A DNA stretch of 64,000 nt from Doryteuthis pealeii (Eukaryota > Mollusca > Cephalopoda > Myopsida > Loliginidae), in the NCBI GenBank assembly GCA_023376005.1, contig CM042143.1, positions 86,776,551 to 86,840,550 on the forward strand. The letters are read 5' to 3'. The notes under the pieces are model-generated. The model saw nothing but the letters and a program-made list of their open reading frames with translations, was not told where the DNA came from and searched no databases. Below, in pieces: positions 23,815 through 35,090 of the stretch (position 1 is the stretch's first letter; each line of letters opens with the position of its first letter). The position numbers and the translations under genes are program-made.

Positions 23815-24150
23815 GAGAGTAGCAGATTGGGTAAAATCCAACAAAATGTGATTAATAATTGAGGAATAATGGATAAAACATAAACAACTTCATTTAATTG
23901 ATATTTCGCCTTGGTATGATAACGAAGCTTTGTCAATAAATTTTTGACAAAGCTTCATTAACATACCAAGTGAAATATCAATTCAATGAAGTTGTTTGTG
24001 TTTTATCCATTATTCCTCAATTTTTAATCACACACATTTAGGGTTTAAATAATTGAAATCTAATAAATTATTGTAAAATAATTTTTTAATACTATATATT
24101 GGAATTTTTGAGAGGAGGATTGATAATTAGTATTATTTGTATTATTCCAA

Positions 24151-24500
24151 TTGGACACACAGCCTAGTGGATAAAGGAGTTAGGTTAAGACAGTTCTAAG
24201 TGACAGTTATCTCTAGATTGCAGGTTCAATCCTAGTCAAGGGCAGAAGTAACATAGAATAATAATTAACACAGCTTAACACCTCTACCCCAGCTATGGTT
24301 AGCGGAATGAGAACAGGATACCTCCGTGGACTGAATAAAGGGTTAGGTTCAAAGTTCTGTGATGGCTCCCAATTATGAGAAGAAGGTTCCCGGGTCCGAC
24401 AAGAAATACCTGAAGAAGGCTGGAGGGCACATCAGCCGAAACATTGTACAGATAACAATGAAGATGAGGACAATAGTCAGAATAATATGAATAATACTAT
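24151..24500 (+). mobile_element. Composite C/D element (duplicate of 12643-13012)
   Basis: Head GGACACACAGCCTAGTGGAT, box B GCAGGTTCAATCC, middle AGCTATGGTTAGCGG, and D module CTGAAGAAGGCT...AGCCGAAACATTGTAC. Compared with 37563-37605 the stem changes GGCC/GGCC to GGCT/AGCC, keeping the pair. It ends in the arm GAAGATGAGGACAATAGTC. Confidence 0.7.
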
Positions 24501-24809
24501 TTTTTTTTTTAAATCTTAAATGAAAATTTCCACTTTTAAATATCACTTTATACAACTTATAGTATTTATGTTTATTCAAACTTCCAATTTTTGATACATA
24601 GAGAGTCTTCCATTGAAGATTTGTCATTATCTATTAAAATCCCAAGTAAAAACTTCAGTTTGCACAAAATAGAAGCTAAAAGTGATCATTAATAGATTTT
24701 TTTGTTTGTTTGTTGTTAGTTTTGTTTTTGTTTGTTTGGGGGGGAGGGGGTCCAATTTTAATTCTGATATTTAGATCTGTTAACTTTTTAAATACTCAGA
24801 CCATTCGTA

Positions 24810-24841
<32 letters not shown>

Positions 24842-25629
24842 GCAGAAAATACATTCAAACTTAACTCTAAGACACACCACAGCCTACTATTGATATTATA
24901 ATAATAAGTAGGCCATGGACACACACACACACACACACCATTGTTTAAAGCTATCCCAGAATTCCATTCCAGGCAGTGAATGGTCACTAAGCCTTTTATT
25001 ATTGTATCTGATGGGATCTTCTTCATCCCAAAATATCAAGCTTACCATCTACAGTAAAATAGTACTCAGTCTGAAATGTCAGACTTATAGGTTTAAAGTG
25101 TAAAAAGATTAAAAAAATTTAAAAAATGATTGCTCTTTCCCTGAATTGTCTGATTCATACCGACCCCTTAAAATGAATCTCAGTTATCAGTAAATCTCCT
25201 TTGAAAATAAAGAGACGGTTCTACTTATATGAAGCTTCTTAAACAATTCCTGAATTATTCAAGTTGAAGGTTTTTTTTTTATAACTACTTCTCTTCTCTT
25301 ATTAGAAGACAGAAGAGGGTTATAAAAATGCCAAAAACTTAGATAAGGTAGATAAAAAATCTTCTAGGTAAAGAAATTCTAGACTCAAGTTCTGTCTATT
25401 CATTCCACACGGCTAGAAACGATAGCCTTTGTTTAAAAAACTTTAAATGAAAAGGCCATTTTTAGCGATTTAGAAATTCTCAACAGAATGTTAAGAGTTA
25501 AAGAATACAAACAGTAAAAGAAAGCATAACAACTTTCAATCATCTTATTATAATGGAGATTCGGTGTCTGTCAGTAACCGAAATTACATCACAATACCCT
25601 CAAGATTGCTTAGTTTATAAAAAAAAATC

Positions 25630-26115
25630 AACACAGTATTCAAAAGCCATTCCATCCTTCAGATATTTCTCTTTAACTAAAACAATTGAATAAGGCATAG
25701 CAGATCATGTATGGTGGAAATGTAGGAGAGATCCCAACTATTATAGAATGAGGTTAGAATAACAAATTTTTAAAAATAATGCTGAAAGTTAAACATTTGG
25801 GAAAGGGGAGTGAGGTCGATACAATATTCAAAAGCCATTCCAACCTTCTATCTATAGATATATAAAGGGCAGTTGTATGTATGTATGTATGTATGTCCAG
25901 ATGAAACTACAAAAATAAAACAATTAATGACAAAGTAAATATATCAGTACACTATGTTTTTTTTTGTCCCCTACCCTACCCAGGTAACACTGGGTAGCTG
26001 TTTCTAGTCAGATATATCTCTCATGAACCAAAACTACAAAATCAGGTATAGCTGATCATATATGGTGGAAAGGTAGGAGGGATCCCAACTCTTATAGAAT
26101 GATGTCAGAATAACA
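25630..26115 (+). repeat. Local tandem duplication with a Helitron in the second copy
   Basis: 25635-25765 (TATTCAAAAGCCATTCCATC ... GATCCCAACTATTATAGAAT) is repeated as 25825-25850 plus 26008-26110. The gap in the second copy is the Hel-2 element at 25851-26007. The first copy therefore serves as an empty-site reference. Confidence 0.75.
25851..26007 (+). mobile_element. Hel-2: 157-bp Helitron-like element
   Basis: Starts TCTATAGATATATAAAGG, preceded by A, and ends TTTCTAG, followed by T. The 3' hairpin TACCCAG-GTAACA-CTGGGTA (25977-25996) lies 7 nt before CTAG. (GTAT)n lies near the 5' end. A longer relative in reverse is at 43618-43959. It has no coding capacity. Terminal structure, A/T flanks and the paralogous empty site support the call. 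Confidence 0.75.
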
Positions 26116-26315
26116 GCAAAAAATAAGCATACATGTTAAAATCTAATAAGCTTCTCAGTCAGCCTAGATTAGACATGAATAGCATTTTAGAGTCTTTAGT
26201 TAAAAGTCATTAGACATAAAACTCAAAAGATTCCACCAAATGATTATACTACAAGTAATGAGGTGTTAAAAAAAAAAAAGTTGGTCACATACAAAGTGTT
26301 GTTAGGTTTAACACT

Positions 26316-26670
26316 CCAATTTTCCATCACCGGTTCAGAGATGCTGATAGGTATGCATCCTGCATCCTGACACACAAAAATCTAAAAAGATGCAGTAAAA
26401 TCACATCCATGCATCTCAGTGTTTTTTTGTTTTTTTTCTTCACTCACCATTTCAAGCTAACTGTAAATACATTTCAATATTTTCTTAGAAATGAATTACA
26501 CAGGATAGGTTACAAGTTAGGAGTTAGATGGCTTTAGTTATTTCCCCAAATCATAAATAAAAACCCTTCAATTTATTAAGAATAGTTAGTTGGGATCCAT
26601 CAAATTTCCTAAGGATTTATTCAAAGCAATTATGTGTGTCCCAGGATGCACTAAATCAAAAAGCTACCAG
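26316..26670 (-). repeat. Dispersed repeat G, uninterrupted copy
   Basis: Reverse complement of the sequence at 54318-54532 joined to 55134-55205. At 26392-26421 it reads straight through the point where family A sits in the 54.5-kb copy, so it is an empty-site paralogue. Confidence 0.75.
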
Positions 26671-26883
26671 TTTATCTTGGCTCGGTAGATAAAAAATGTT
26701 GATTAAGGATACCTAGTTACCTAGCAGTCATTAAGTCAATTTTTATGTTGGTTAGTAAAAAATGTTCATAGAGTCCGACTTAGAAAAAAAGCTGTTTGCA
26801 GGAGATACAGTCAGTGCATTCTAAGCCACAGAATGGTCTCAGTATTTTCATGTGTATTGTTCTAATAAAAAATCTGCTTAAGG

Positions 26884-27345
26884 ATAGAACCCTGGTGGCT
26901 GAGCAGTTCATGACATGCAACACTCCACTTTGGACCTTACTTAGGCTAGATGGGCAGTCTGAGAGGTCGCTCCGATCAATCGGCTGCTACGTCAAGCCCT
27001 AGCACCTACATGATTGTCCCAACCCTATTGCCCTTATGACAAAGTCTCAACCCTTTTTATCATCTAGAAGGTGGTGGCTGAGGGACTTAGTCCTGGGTAT
27101 GATGTTAAACTATCTGATGGTGAAGTTCCGATTCTGGAGCTCTGCGGAATGTGGAGTACCCCTTCATCACCATTACTCCCAGGTCTACTGACTCAGAATG
27201 GTAATGCCTGTTAAGGTCCCATCTATGGGTTAAATAGAAAAACAAGTTTTAAAAAAATGTTTTTAAAAAAAAATTGAGTTCCCATCAAGAATGAATAAAA
27301 CAAAATGTCTTTAGTATTAAAATGACCCAACCAATAACAACAATT
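26884..27345 (+). mobile_element. Family A retroposon, 5'-truncated
   Basis: Runs from CCTGGTGGCTGAGCAGTTCA through AGCCCTAGCACCTACATGAT, CCCTTCATCACCATTACTCC and CCATCTATGGGTTAAATAG to the tail region GACCCAACCAATAAC. Frames across it are not open, so no protein product is inferred. Confidence 0.75.
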
Positions 27346-27902
27346 TAATTAAAATCTCATTATGATGTGCTATTTTTGCTGGTTTACATACATACATACA
27401 GATATAGCAGCCAAGATGAATATAGCAGTCTTCAATATGTATGTAGAGAATAATACATACAGATATGAGAGTTTTGGTACAATACATAAATAGATAAATG
27501 GAAAATGTCAATAGTTGATGCTTGTTTTTAAACAAAAAGATATTTTCAGATTCGAGGAGAAAAGAAATTTAAAAAGATTCTACCACCCCTCGCCACCTTT
27601 CATTCTAAAGGACTTGATCTTTAAAACTAAAAATCCAAGTTTCTTTTTGATCTAATAAAAAAACATTAGAATTAATGTTGTGAATAATTTCACACACAGA
27701 CAGACAAAGCCAGTTATTTTAGCATTGATCTATTGATAAACACCCACATTTTCATTTGTGGTTATATGACATTACAAGCAAGTTGTAATCTTATTTATAT
27801 ATTCACTCTTAACGGAGATAAAATGTTTCACAAAAGGTCAAGAATAAGTCTTTTGTAGATCACAAAACAAAAGAAAAAAAAGACTACCAGCTAAAGAAAA
27901 AT
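27346..27902. other. Unannotated non-coding tract
   Basis: AT-rich, with (TACA)n near 27388 and no recognisable repeat family or coding-like frame. Confidence 0.55.
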
Positions 27903-28144
27903 CGGACCATATTACCTTTAGGCACCCCTTTTTCTCGATTAAGAAAGGACATGTTTTTCATTTACACCGTCAATATCCGGTTGGTTGGTTGTTAGGGGTA
28001 GGGGTTAGGGGTTAGTTTTTATAATTTTTTTTTTTTAAATCTTAAAACCGTCAGTTAAAACAACCAGATATTGACAGTGTAAATGAAAAACATGTCCTTT
28101 CTTAATCGAGATCAAAAGGGGGTGCCTAAAGGTCATATGGTCCG
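27903..28144. mobile_element. 242-bp foldback/MITE with 6-bp target duplication
   Basis: Long inverted arms start CGGACCATATTACC and end GGTCATATGGTCCG and pair over about 80 bp, including CTTTCTTAATCGAGA. AAAAAT flanks both ends (27897-27902 and 28145-28150). The short centre contains GGGGTAGGGGTTAGGGGTTA, a telomere-like string. There is no transposase; presumably it moved by a DNA transposase in trans. Confidence 0.75.
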
Positions 28145-28408
28145 AAAAATCTACCAAGAAATTCTTAACCCCCAAAAAATAAAATAAATAGATAAAATTG
28201 TAAAATCAACATATACTAACCTTCACAGAAAGGCTGTAACTAGCATCCAGTTACCAACAAGAAAAAACAGACAGGCTGTAACCCAATATAGGCCCTGTGT
28301 TAACTACCAGAACATAGCCATGTGTTGGGTATTTATTGATCAAAATGTCTGCACTGAAAACCAGCAGCCAATCAGAGTCAAGGGAATGAGTATAGTAGAA
28401 CAACCTAA

Positions 28409-28449
<41 letters not shown>

Positions 28450-28715
28450 ACCTACCAACACTGATGTTCAGTGCAGATTAAACTTGCATTATAGCTGAAT
28501 ACTGATCAACTAATTTGAAATTCTATATGGTGCTGCAAACAGGAATAAAGTCTTCCAATTCAACCAAAAACCCTGCTTCATTAACTCAATATGAAAGGAA
28601 AATATGGAATAATGAATAAAATTCATATTCTAATTACAATGTACTGATTTTACCAGATGGCAGTTGAGCAAAGAGCTTCCTTTGCTCCACATTATTTTTA
28701 AAGTTCAACCCCCTC
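28145..28715. other. Unannotated non-coding tract
   Basis: Contains (TA)n at 28411-28445 and AT-rich unique DNA. No recognisable element. Confidence 0.55.
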
Positions 28716-28885
28716 CTCATCTATTTAACCCATAGATGGGACCCTAACAGGTACTACTACTCCAAGTCAATGTGTACCAGGCAGTAATGGCGATGAAGGG
28801 GTACTCCATACTTACCAAAGTTCCAGAATTGACACTTCACCTTTAGATACAGTTTAACATCATACCCAGGTCAAGTGTGAAAAAA
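28716..28885 (-). mobile_element. Family A fragment
   Basis: Contains TTTAACCCATAGATGGGACC and GATGAAGGGGTACTCCATAC. A detached tail end of the same family (TTTACAGCATATCAACC) lies at 29086-29160. The 200 bp between do not match other copies. Confidence 0.7.
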
Positions 28886-29164
28886 GTGATCACAGTACAG
28901 TAACCAGATGGTTCAAAATATTTTGCTCAGGTTGCAAGAACCTTCACAGTCAGGTAGGCCTGAAACTGTGGTTAAAGACATAGAGGACAATCCAGTGAGT
29001 AGCACCTGGAGACTTATCAGGTGAGCTCAGCATCTCACAGCCCAATGTGGTCTATCACCTCCATGAGCTTAGCAAAATTATCTGGTTTGTTTTGTTTTAC
29101 AGCATATCAACCATTTTCAGGTCATTTAATGCCAAATCAAGGTTATTTTGATATTTGGCTTCTT

Positions 29165-29262
29165 ACCATACCTGATGTAGCTTAAATGGTCACCCATCTA
29201 AGTACTGAACAGGCTCATCGTTACTTATCTTCAGTGATCAAGCAAAATCATCTGGAGCCACC
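29165..29262 (-). repeat. 5S-rRNA-like repeat (5S-derived SINE or relic)
   Basis: On the minus strand it contains TGATC..TGAAGATAAG, GAGCCTG and CAGTACTTAGATGGGTGACC. These line up in order with the 5S rRNA internal promoter region (TGATCTCGGAAGCTAAGC, GGGCCTGG, TAGTACTTGGATGGGAGACC, from general knowledge). The 5' third is unrecognisable, so it is not a functional 5S gene. A second, poorer copy (GGTTACCCAATTAAGTATTG) is at 36455-36500. This could be a SINE3-type retroposon or a dispersed pseudogene. Confidence 0.5.
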
Positions 29263-30776
29263 AATTCATTAACAAAATATTTCAAAACTTTTGACTAGTA
29301 TAATTTTTATTTTTAAGATAAATGCAGTGATTTAACTAAGAATAAATACAATTACAAAACAATCTAAAAAAGAAGGAGGGAAGGGGGTACACAGAAGGGG
29401 GCTGGTACACTACCATATTAAAGTAATGACCTTGAAAAAAAAAAGTGGGGGGGGTGAATCCACATTTCACCTCAATTTTGGGTAAATAGCAAAGAATCAT
29501 TTCATGTTGGTAGCATTATGTAACCAAATAGAACTGGATGAGAAGAATCACAAAGTAACTTTTCTCAAAGAAGAGAAATTTCATGTTGAAGGTGAATTAG
29601 ACATCACGGCACAACTATGATCTGATTGGTCATGGCTGTAGAACTTTACACTGATAAGACAATTCGTGATAGGAAGAGTTATCTCCCATGGATCAAGTTC
29701 TTCTAAGTAGCCAGAAAACTGATAGTTTCTACTTTTCAAATACAATTCAGCGGTGGGGGCTTTTTTTTTTCTTCCTCAAGTATAATTCGGAAGGGGGGGG
29801 GGCTATTTTTCAAATACAATTAAGGAGATAGGCTCTTTCTATTCAAATGTTATCAAGTGATATTTTCTATCATTTTTTATAAAAAAAAATAAAAAAAAAA
29901 AGAATATATATTACAGAAGGCATGGCCAAAATTTTCATACATTTCCCTCTTTCTTTAAACTTAAAAAAAAAAAAAAAAAACAATTAAAATTGTAAATTTT
30001 CACTTATCTTTTCACCATAAGAATGGAGCCTAAACTTACATATTAAAAAAAATCTATGAATTTCTTAATTATAACAATAAAATAAATCCCATTAAAAAGA
30101 TCAGATTTTTAAGAGTGAGAAAAAAAAATAAAAAAAAAAAAAAAAAGGCAAAAATGTGCCATTTTGACAGATACAGATTTTAATTTATAAATTCTCCAAT
30201 TTTTTAAAGACTAAAAAAAAATGATTTTAAAAACTCTTTCCTCTCTTCATAATACAGCAAAAATTACATTAACTTTCATTCGTTTTTTCCAAGTTTTGTT
30301 GAATTTTATTTCATGTTTTTTTTTAGTTTTTTTTTTTAAGTTAAATTTTGGCCAAATCATAGAAATACATAACAGCATGAAAAAATCCAATATAAATTAT
30401 TCATCCGATTTTCTTAAATAAATTTTCCCATTTAAAAATGAATAAGGAAAACAATGAAATTGAGAGAATAATGTTCACCAAAAATGAAGAACAGGAAAAT
30501 AAAAGAATTACATTACCAAAAGAAATGACTGGAAGCTTACCTGCAAATAGAGAATAAAAATATTTCAATATTAAAAGGTAAAAACAGATTGTGAATAATC
30601 ATAAGTTTATATAAATTCGAGTTAAGAATAAATAAATATCTCTCACAATTGTTGACAAATTTGACAAATTTCCACATAACATACAATAAATGTACCAATT
30701 TGTGGGACACTATTTGTTGGATAAACATTTTTTTTTAATGTTTTCGTTTCAATAGTAATAATATTAAACAGAAATT
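29263..30776. other. AT-rich tract with homopolymers
   Basis: Contains many A and T runs (29880-29902, 29963-29981, 30121-30146) and G runs (29447-29455). 29725-29855 holds two to three units related to the 34-bp minisatellite at 32388, ending in the shared GGCTCTTTCTATTCAAATGT. No coding-like frame. Confidence 0.6.
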
Positions 30777-30925
30777 TGTTTGAATAATTTTGATTTTTCA
30801 AACTGTTGTCCTCATCTTTATTGTGGTATGTATCAATGTTTTGGCTACTGTATCCTCCAGTCTTCCTCAGGTGTTCCTAGTTTATCTGAGTATAGTAATG
30901 ATCCAACTGGGAAATGAATTTTAAT
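30777..30925. repeat. Family D arm fragment
   Basis: Reads AAACTGTTGTCCTCATCTTT and then, in reverse orientation, the CTGTATCCTCCAGTCTTCCTCAGGTG form of the motif seen at 43345-43385. The partner arm is missing. Confidence 0.6.
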
Positions 30926-31210
30926 AGTTTGGTTGTTGATCAAACTAATGTTGAAGAACTTTTGAAGCTCTCATTCATAAGATGATATCATTGTTTTTGT
31001 ACACCTATCATTCCAACATGTGTCCCGAGAAGAATCATGATCATAAAAAACACAGACAAAAGAAATTTATTCATTTAGGGGGGAAAAAAAAACATTGTTG
31101 AATGAACTAAGTCAACTTTTACAATTGTGTTCCTGTTAGATAACTGATATAGAGAAGAAAACTAACATTTTTACAAACCCGGGGCTGGTAAAATATTATT
31201 TGGTGCCCTT

Positions 31211-31683
31211 GGCTAAATAATGAACCATTCCATTTTCATTATAAAGGAAGAAAGGGAAGAAATAAGACATACTACACAGAAAAAATATATAAAGACAAGA
31301 AAGCAAAAAAAAAAAAAAAAAAAAAAAAAAGAGTAGGGGAAAGATCTAGAGGTGGTGAGCATGTGGAAGCGATAATGCTAATCTGTCTAAATCGAACATA
31401 ATGAAAAGATGAAAAGAAGCAAAGAAAGAAGAAAAAAAAGAGTGGGGGAAAGATATAGAGGTGGTGAGCATGTGGAAGCGATAACACTCATCTGTCTAAA
31501 TCAAACATAATGAAAAGATGAAAAAAAAGCAAAGAAAGAAAAAAAAATAGAGTGAGAGAGAGTTAAATGAAGATTATTATACTTTTTACATATTGAACTA
31601 TTTAGCAATAGCTCTTAAGTCAACATATCAACAATTGTAATAATTGAATTATCATACTGAGATATATCCACAGGTCCTGCAAG
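31211..31683 (+). mobile_element. Hel-1 copy with internal duplication, degraded ends
   Basis: Starts within the element (GGCTAAATAATGAACCATTC) and has no TC end. A block GGTGGTGAGCATGTGGAAGC is tandemly repeated (31351-31430, 31456-31535). The 3' end reads GATATATCCACAGGTCCTGCAAG followed by T: the hairpin is damaged and the final CTAG has become CAAG. Confidence 0.7.
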
Positions 31684-32387
31684 TTATATATATAAAAACA
31701 TTTAAAAAGATCAATTTTTAGACTTTACAAAGAAACCCACCATGAATCAAAAAAAAAAAATTGTTGCTGTCCAAGTTTCCATAAACAAACTAAGAAACTT
31801 GTGTCATTCTAGAAACTAAAATATGTCCAGCTGGGTGACAACACCAATTAAGTATCGAATACACAGAAGGATACTAATCACTAGGAGCCAAGTTAATCCA
31901 GATTCCTCCTCAAGTTTTAAACAACATTTGAAGTAGTAGTAGTAGCAGTGGTTAGTGATGATTGATAGCAATAAGAAGTTGAGTGTAGAGAGTTAAGAGG
32001 GTAGTGAATAAGGAGGAGTGATTGGCCCAACAACACTGGAATGACACTTCCATCAAGACAACGGATATTGGTGACATACAAAGACAAAGACAATTTTTTA
32101 TTCTATTTATACTTAGAGTCAACAGGATTCAGAAGAGTATAATTTTTTTAAAGTTAGATTGTTGTATAACAAGAAAGCCATGCTTCTTTTGCATATGATC
32201 ACCTTTCTAGCCAATGTTTTTTTTTCTTCCTAAAAAAATAGCCTAAAACAGTAATATTAGTGAAATAGATGAAAAAGGATTGTCCTATTCTATATATAAA
32301 TTGAATCTCAATTGATTTTTGATAAAATAAGCCAGACCATAACAAGATAAACAATGAACTTTACAAAGTCTAGGAAAACACAATGGA
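31684..32387. other. Unannotated non-coding tract
   Basis: Unique AT-rich sequence. (AGT)n lies around 31932-31946. No recognisable family. Confidence 0.5.
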
Positions 32388-32672
32388 GCTATTTTTCAAA
32401 TACACTTGGAGGGGTGGGGGCTATTTTTCAAATACAATTTGGAGGGTGGGGGGCGCTATTGTTCAAATACAATTTAGAGGGTGGGGGCGCTATTGTTCAA
32501 ATAAAATTTGGGGGTGGGGAGCTATTTTTCAAATATAATTTAGGGGTGGGTGAGAGTCTATTATTTAAATACAATTCATAAGTGGGGTGGGGGATATTTT
32601 TCAATAATTCATAAGTGGGGTGGGGGATATTTTTCAAATACAATTCATAAGTGGGGGGCTCTTTCTATTGAA
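32388..32672. repeat. ~34-bp minisatellite (about 8 units)
   Basis: The unit GCTATTTTTCAAATACAATT plus GGAGGGTGGGG repeats at roughly 32-38 bp spacing with drift in the G-rich half. Both this array and the short one at 29725-29855 end in the same single-copy phrase, so they descend from one locus. The Gly-rich open frame across it is an artefact of the array. Confidence 0.9.
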
Positions 32673-33112
32673 ATGTTATCAAACAGTTTATGATATAAGC
32701 CAATTTATTAATTCATTCTTTAGGAGTAAAATATGGAATAAATTCATTTCATAGATAATTGAAAATTATTTATTCATTGAAAATGTTTTTCTAATATTAA
32801 GTCACTAGGAGTTACTTCCCTTAGATTACAAACGTAAACTTAAAATTCTCCAGGAATGAAAATCTTTAGTCATTCATTCATTTATTTATTAAGACAATAC
32901 TTCATCTGAAATATTCAGATAAATTAAGACTCTTTCACAATATCAATAAAATAGAATGTATGTGTGTGAGGGGAGGGGGGCACAACTTTCCTCTCGTGAT
33001 TTTAGTCATAGATCTGTGTGATTGTTAAAACATTATCACTATTAAACCAATTGGAATATTTCAAGTTATCATAACACTGATGACAAAGTCATAGCATTGA
33101 TAAGTAGATTAG

Positions 33113-33510
33113 GTTGGTTTGCCTTGGTTTATTTTACGGCATATCAACCTCAGTGGGTCATTTAATGCCGATAAAATTTTGAAATAAAGTCATTCTTGAT
33201 GGATACTCAATTTTTTTTTTTTATAAAAACATTTTTCCATTTAACACATAGATGGGACCCTAACAGGTACTACCACTCCGGGTCAGAGTGGACCAGGGAG
33301 CAATGGTAATAAAGGGGTGCTCCACATTTCCTAAACATCCAGAACTGGAACCTCACTATCAGATAGAGTTTAACGTCATTCCCAGGACATGAAGACCCTT
33401 AGCCACTGCCCTCTAGCACCCAATGATAAAAAGGGTTGGAACAATCATATAGGTGCTAGGGCTTGACATGGCTAGCCAATTGATCAGAGATCAGGTTGGG
33501 TATTAAAAAG
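33113..33510 (-). mobile_element. Family A retroposon, 5'-truncated
   Basis: The tail end TTTTACGGCATATCAACC at the left and the body through CTAGGGCTTGACATGGC at the right match the reference copy at 54533-55133. About 30 bp of the middle are deleted near 33415. Confidence 0.75.
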
Positions 33511-33597
33511 GCTGTGGTACTAAAATATAAAGCATTATTATTCATACATCCTGAAATTGATTTGGTTGGAGGAGGGGAGGAAGGAAAAAAGGGGGGG

Positions 33598-33825
33598 AGA
33601 TGGTTTGGTTTATGTGTTTAATGGCATATCAACCTTCATGGTATATTTCCTTTTAGAAAAAGCAGTGGTACAGTTCATTTCATATTTTTTATGAGGGGGT
33701 TCATACCTTTCCCAAAGATATTAGTCTGAAAGTAAACGCAAGACCAGGACTGGAGTTTGAACTTGCTTACTACAAATTTGCAGCCCATCACTTTTAGCTA
33801 ATATGGCATGAGGTACCACCCCCAG
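33598..33825 (-). mobile_element. SINE-B, tRNA-derived
   Basis: On the minus strand a head with GGCTGCAAATTTGTAGTAAG and GCAAGTTCAAACTCCAGTC (box B) precedes AAGGTATGAACCCCC and the tail GGTTGATATGCCATTAAACA. Box A is damaged. A (GA)n tract abuts the head at 33825. Confidence 0.65.
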
Positions 33826-34012
33826 GAGAGAGAGGGAGAGAGAGGGGGGAGAAAGAGAGAGTATGAGAGAAAGAGAGAGAGTATGAGAGAGAGAAAGGAG
33901 AAGAGAGAGGGAGAGAGAAAGAGAAAGAGAGGGAGAGAGAGAAGAGAGAGAAGAGAGAGGGAGAGAGAGAGAGAGAGGGAGAGAGAGAGAGAGAGGGAGG
34001 GAGAGAGAGACT
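33825..34012. repeat. (GA)n-rich microsatellite
   Basis: An imperfect GA/GAGG run. The open frames across it in several phases are low-complexity artefacts. Confidence 0.95.
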
Positions 34013-34149
34013 GATAACTCAACTAGCATTTAAAACTAAAAACACAAGATAGAATAAGATATCTTTTTGACTCTTTCACAATCATTGAACTATTCCCCCT
34101 CTCACTCATATACATATATTATATTTATCATTATAGTGTGTACAGAAAT

Positions 34150-34345
34150 AACCTACACAAGTTTCACCATAAGGATCTTCAGGGTTAAATTGAGTGAATT
34201 AATCAAAATATTGATTAATTACAGCTAACTGCAGGAGTTCATGTAGTTATAATAAATCCGCTCTACTTACGTATTGAGCACTTTATATTTATTATAACGC
34301 TGACTTATCTGGGTAAAACTTGTACCAACCAAATATTGAGATCAA
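34150..34345. repeat. Hammerhead-like motif and inverted repeat, Penelope-like fragment?
   Basis: Minus strand gives CCTGAAGATCCTTATGGTGA then AAC at 34154-34186, the pattern CTGAAGA-hairpin-GAAAC. Nearby, TTATAATAAAT (34246-34257) pairs with ATTTATTATAA (34287-34298). It may be an end fragment of a Penelope-like element; the evidence is thin. Confidence 0.3.
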
Positions 34346-34375
34346 CCCAATATTTTACCCGGTAAGTCATTCCTT

Positions 34376-34421
<46 letters not shown>

Positions 34422-34689
34422 TGGTTCTCTTATCCAATTTACTCTTTAGCTGCAGATAAAATATCTTTGTTTCTGGCAGCTCTCAATTTAGAAGGGTTAA
34501 TAGAAGAGAAATCACTAAGCTACCGAACATTTCATCTAGAAGAACCGTTATAGCCCTATAATGAACTAAAATCAATAAATCTGAGGGCATATATAGATTT
34601 GATTACTGCACACTAATGCAAGCCAATTTTCGTATTAAAAAAGTATATATATATATATATATAATATATAATGAATAAAAGGAAGTGAA

Positions 34690-35090
34690 TCCGACGGTAT
34701 GTAGTATAATAAAAAAATTGAAAAAACACAGGTTTAAATGAGTTAAGTGGTGAGTTTATTGGCCGACGCTGCAGTGTTTCGATCTATTAATTAGATCATC
34801 TTCAGGGCGTTTGTTCGTATGTGGAAGGTGATAAAAAAATCTTTATCTCAGAATAAGGAGAAAGGCGAGTAATAGTCCTTGTTTATCGGTCTGTTTAAAA
34901 TTTGAAGTCTGAGAAAAAAGAACGTTGAAAAAATGAACGGTTTGAAATATGACGCCAAATATTCTTTTTTGCGGTGTGAGTATTAGAATATGTAAGTGTT
35001 TGTATCGAAAAAAGCATTTTGCATTTTTTATGTGTTTATGAATGTGTGGTTGCGCGTGTGTGTATAAATCTTTTGCGATAAATGGAATCG
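34690..35090 (-). mobile_element. Possible Penelope-like terminal fragment
   Basis: Minus strand contains CCTGAAGATGATCTA-ATTAA-TAGATCGAAAC at 34772-34806. This is a perfect 6-bp stem between CTGAAGAT and GAAAC, resembling a hammerhead core with an extra base. Downstream GC-poor sequence is otherwise unassigned. (TA)n borders it on both sides (34645-34668 and 35095-35110). Confidence 0.3.

Larger units (their letters stand above)
18731..25378 (+). repeat. Direct duplication, copy 2 (~6.6 kb)
   Basis: Begins abruptly inside a family A fragment (GAGGTACTC...GCTCCAATTGGAACC) whose left part is absent. It ends near GGTAAAGAAATTC at 25378 and continues into unique sequence. Single-base deletions relative to copy 1 are frequent (for example ATAATATAATAATAAAC against ATAATAATAATAATAAAC). 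Its minisatellite is longer and some microsatellites differ. Copy 1 keeps the natural left flank and copy 2 the natural right flank. Confidence 0.95.

Noticed and set aside
29165..29262. Functional 5S rRNA gene
   Set aside because: Only the 3' two thirds resemble 5S, with many mismatches.
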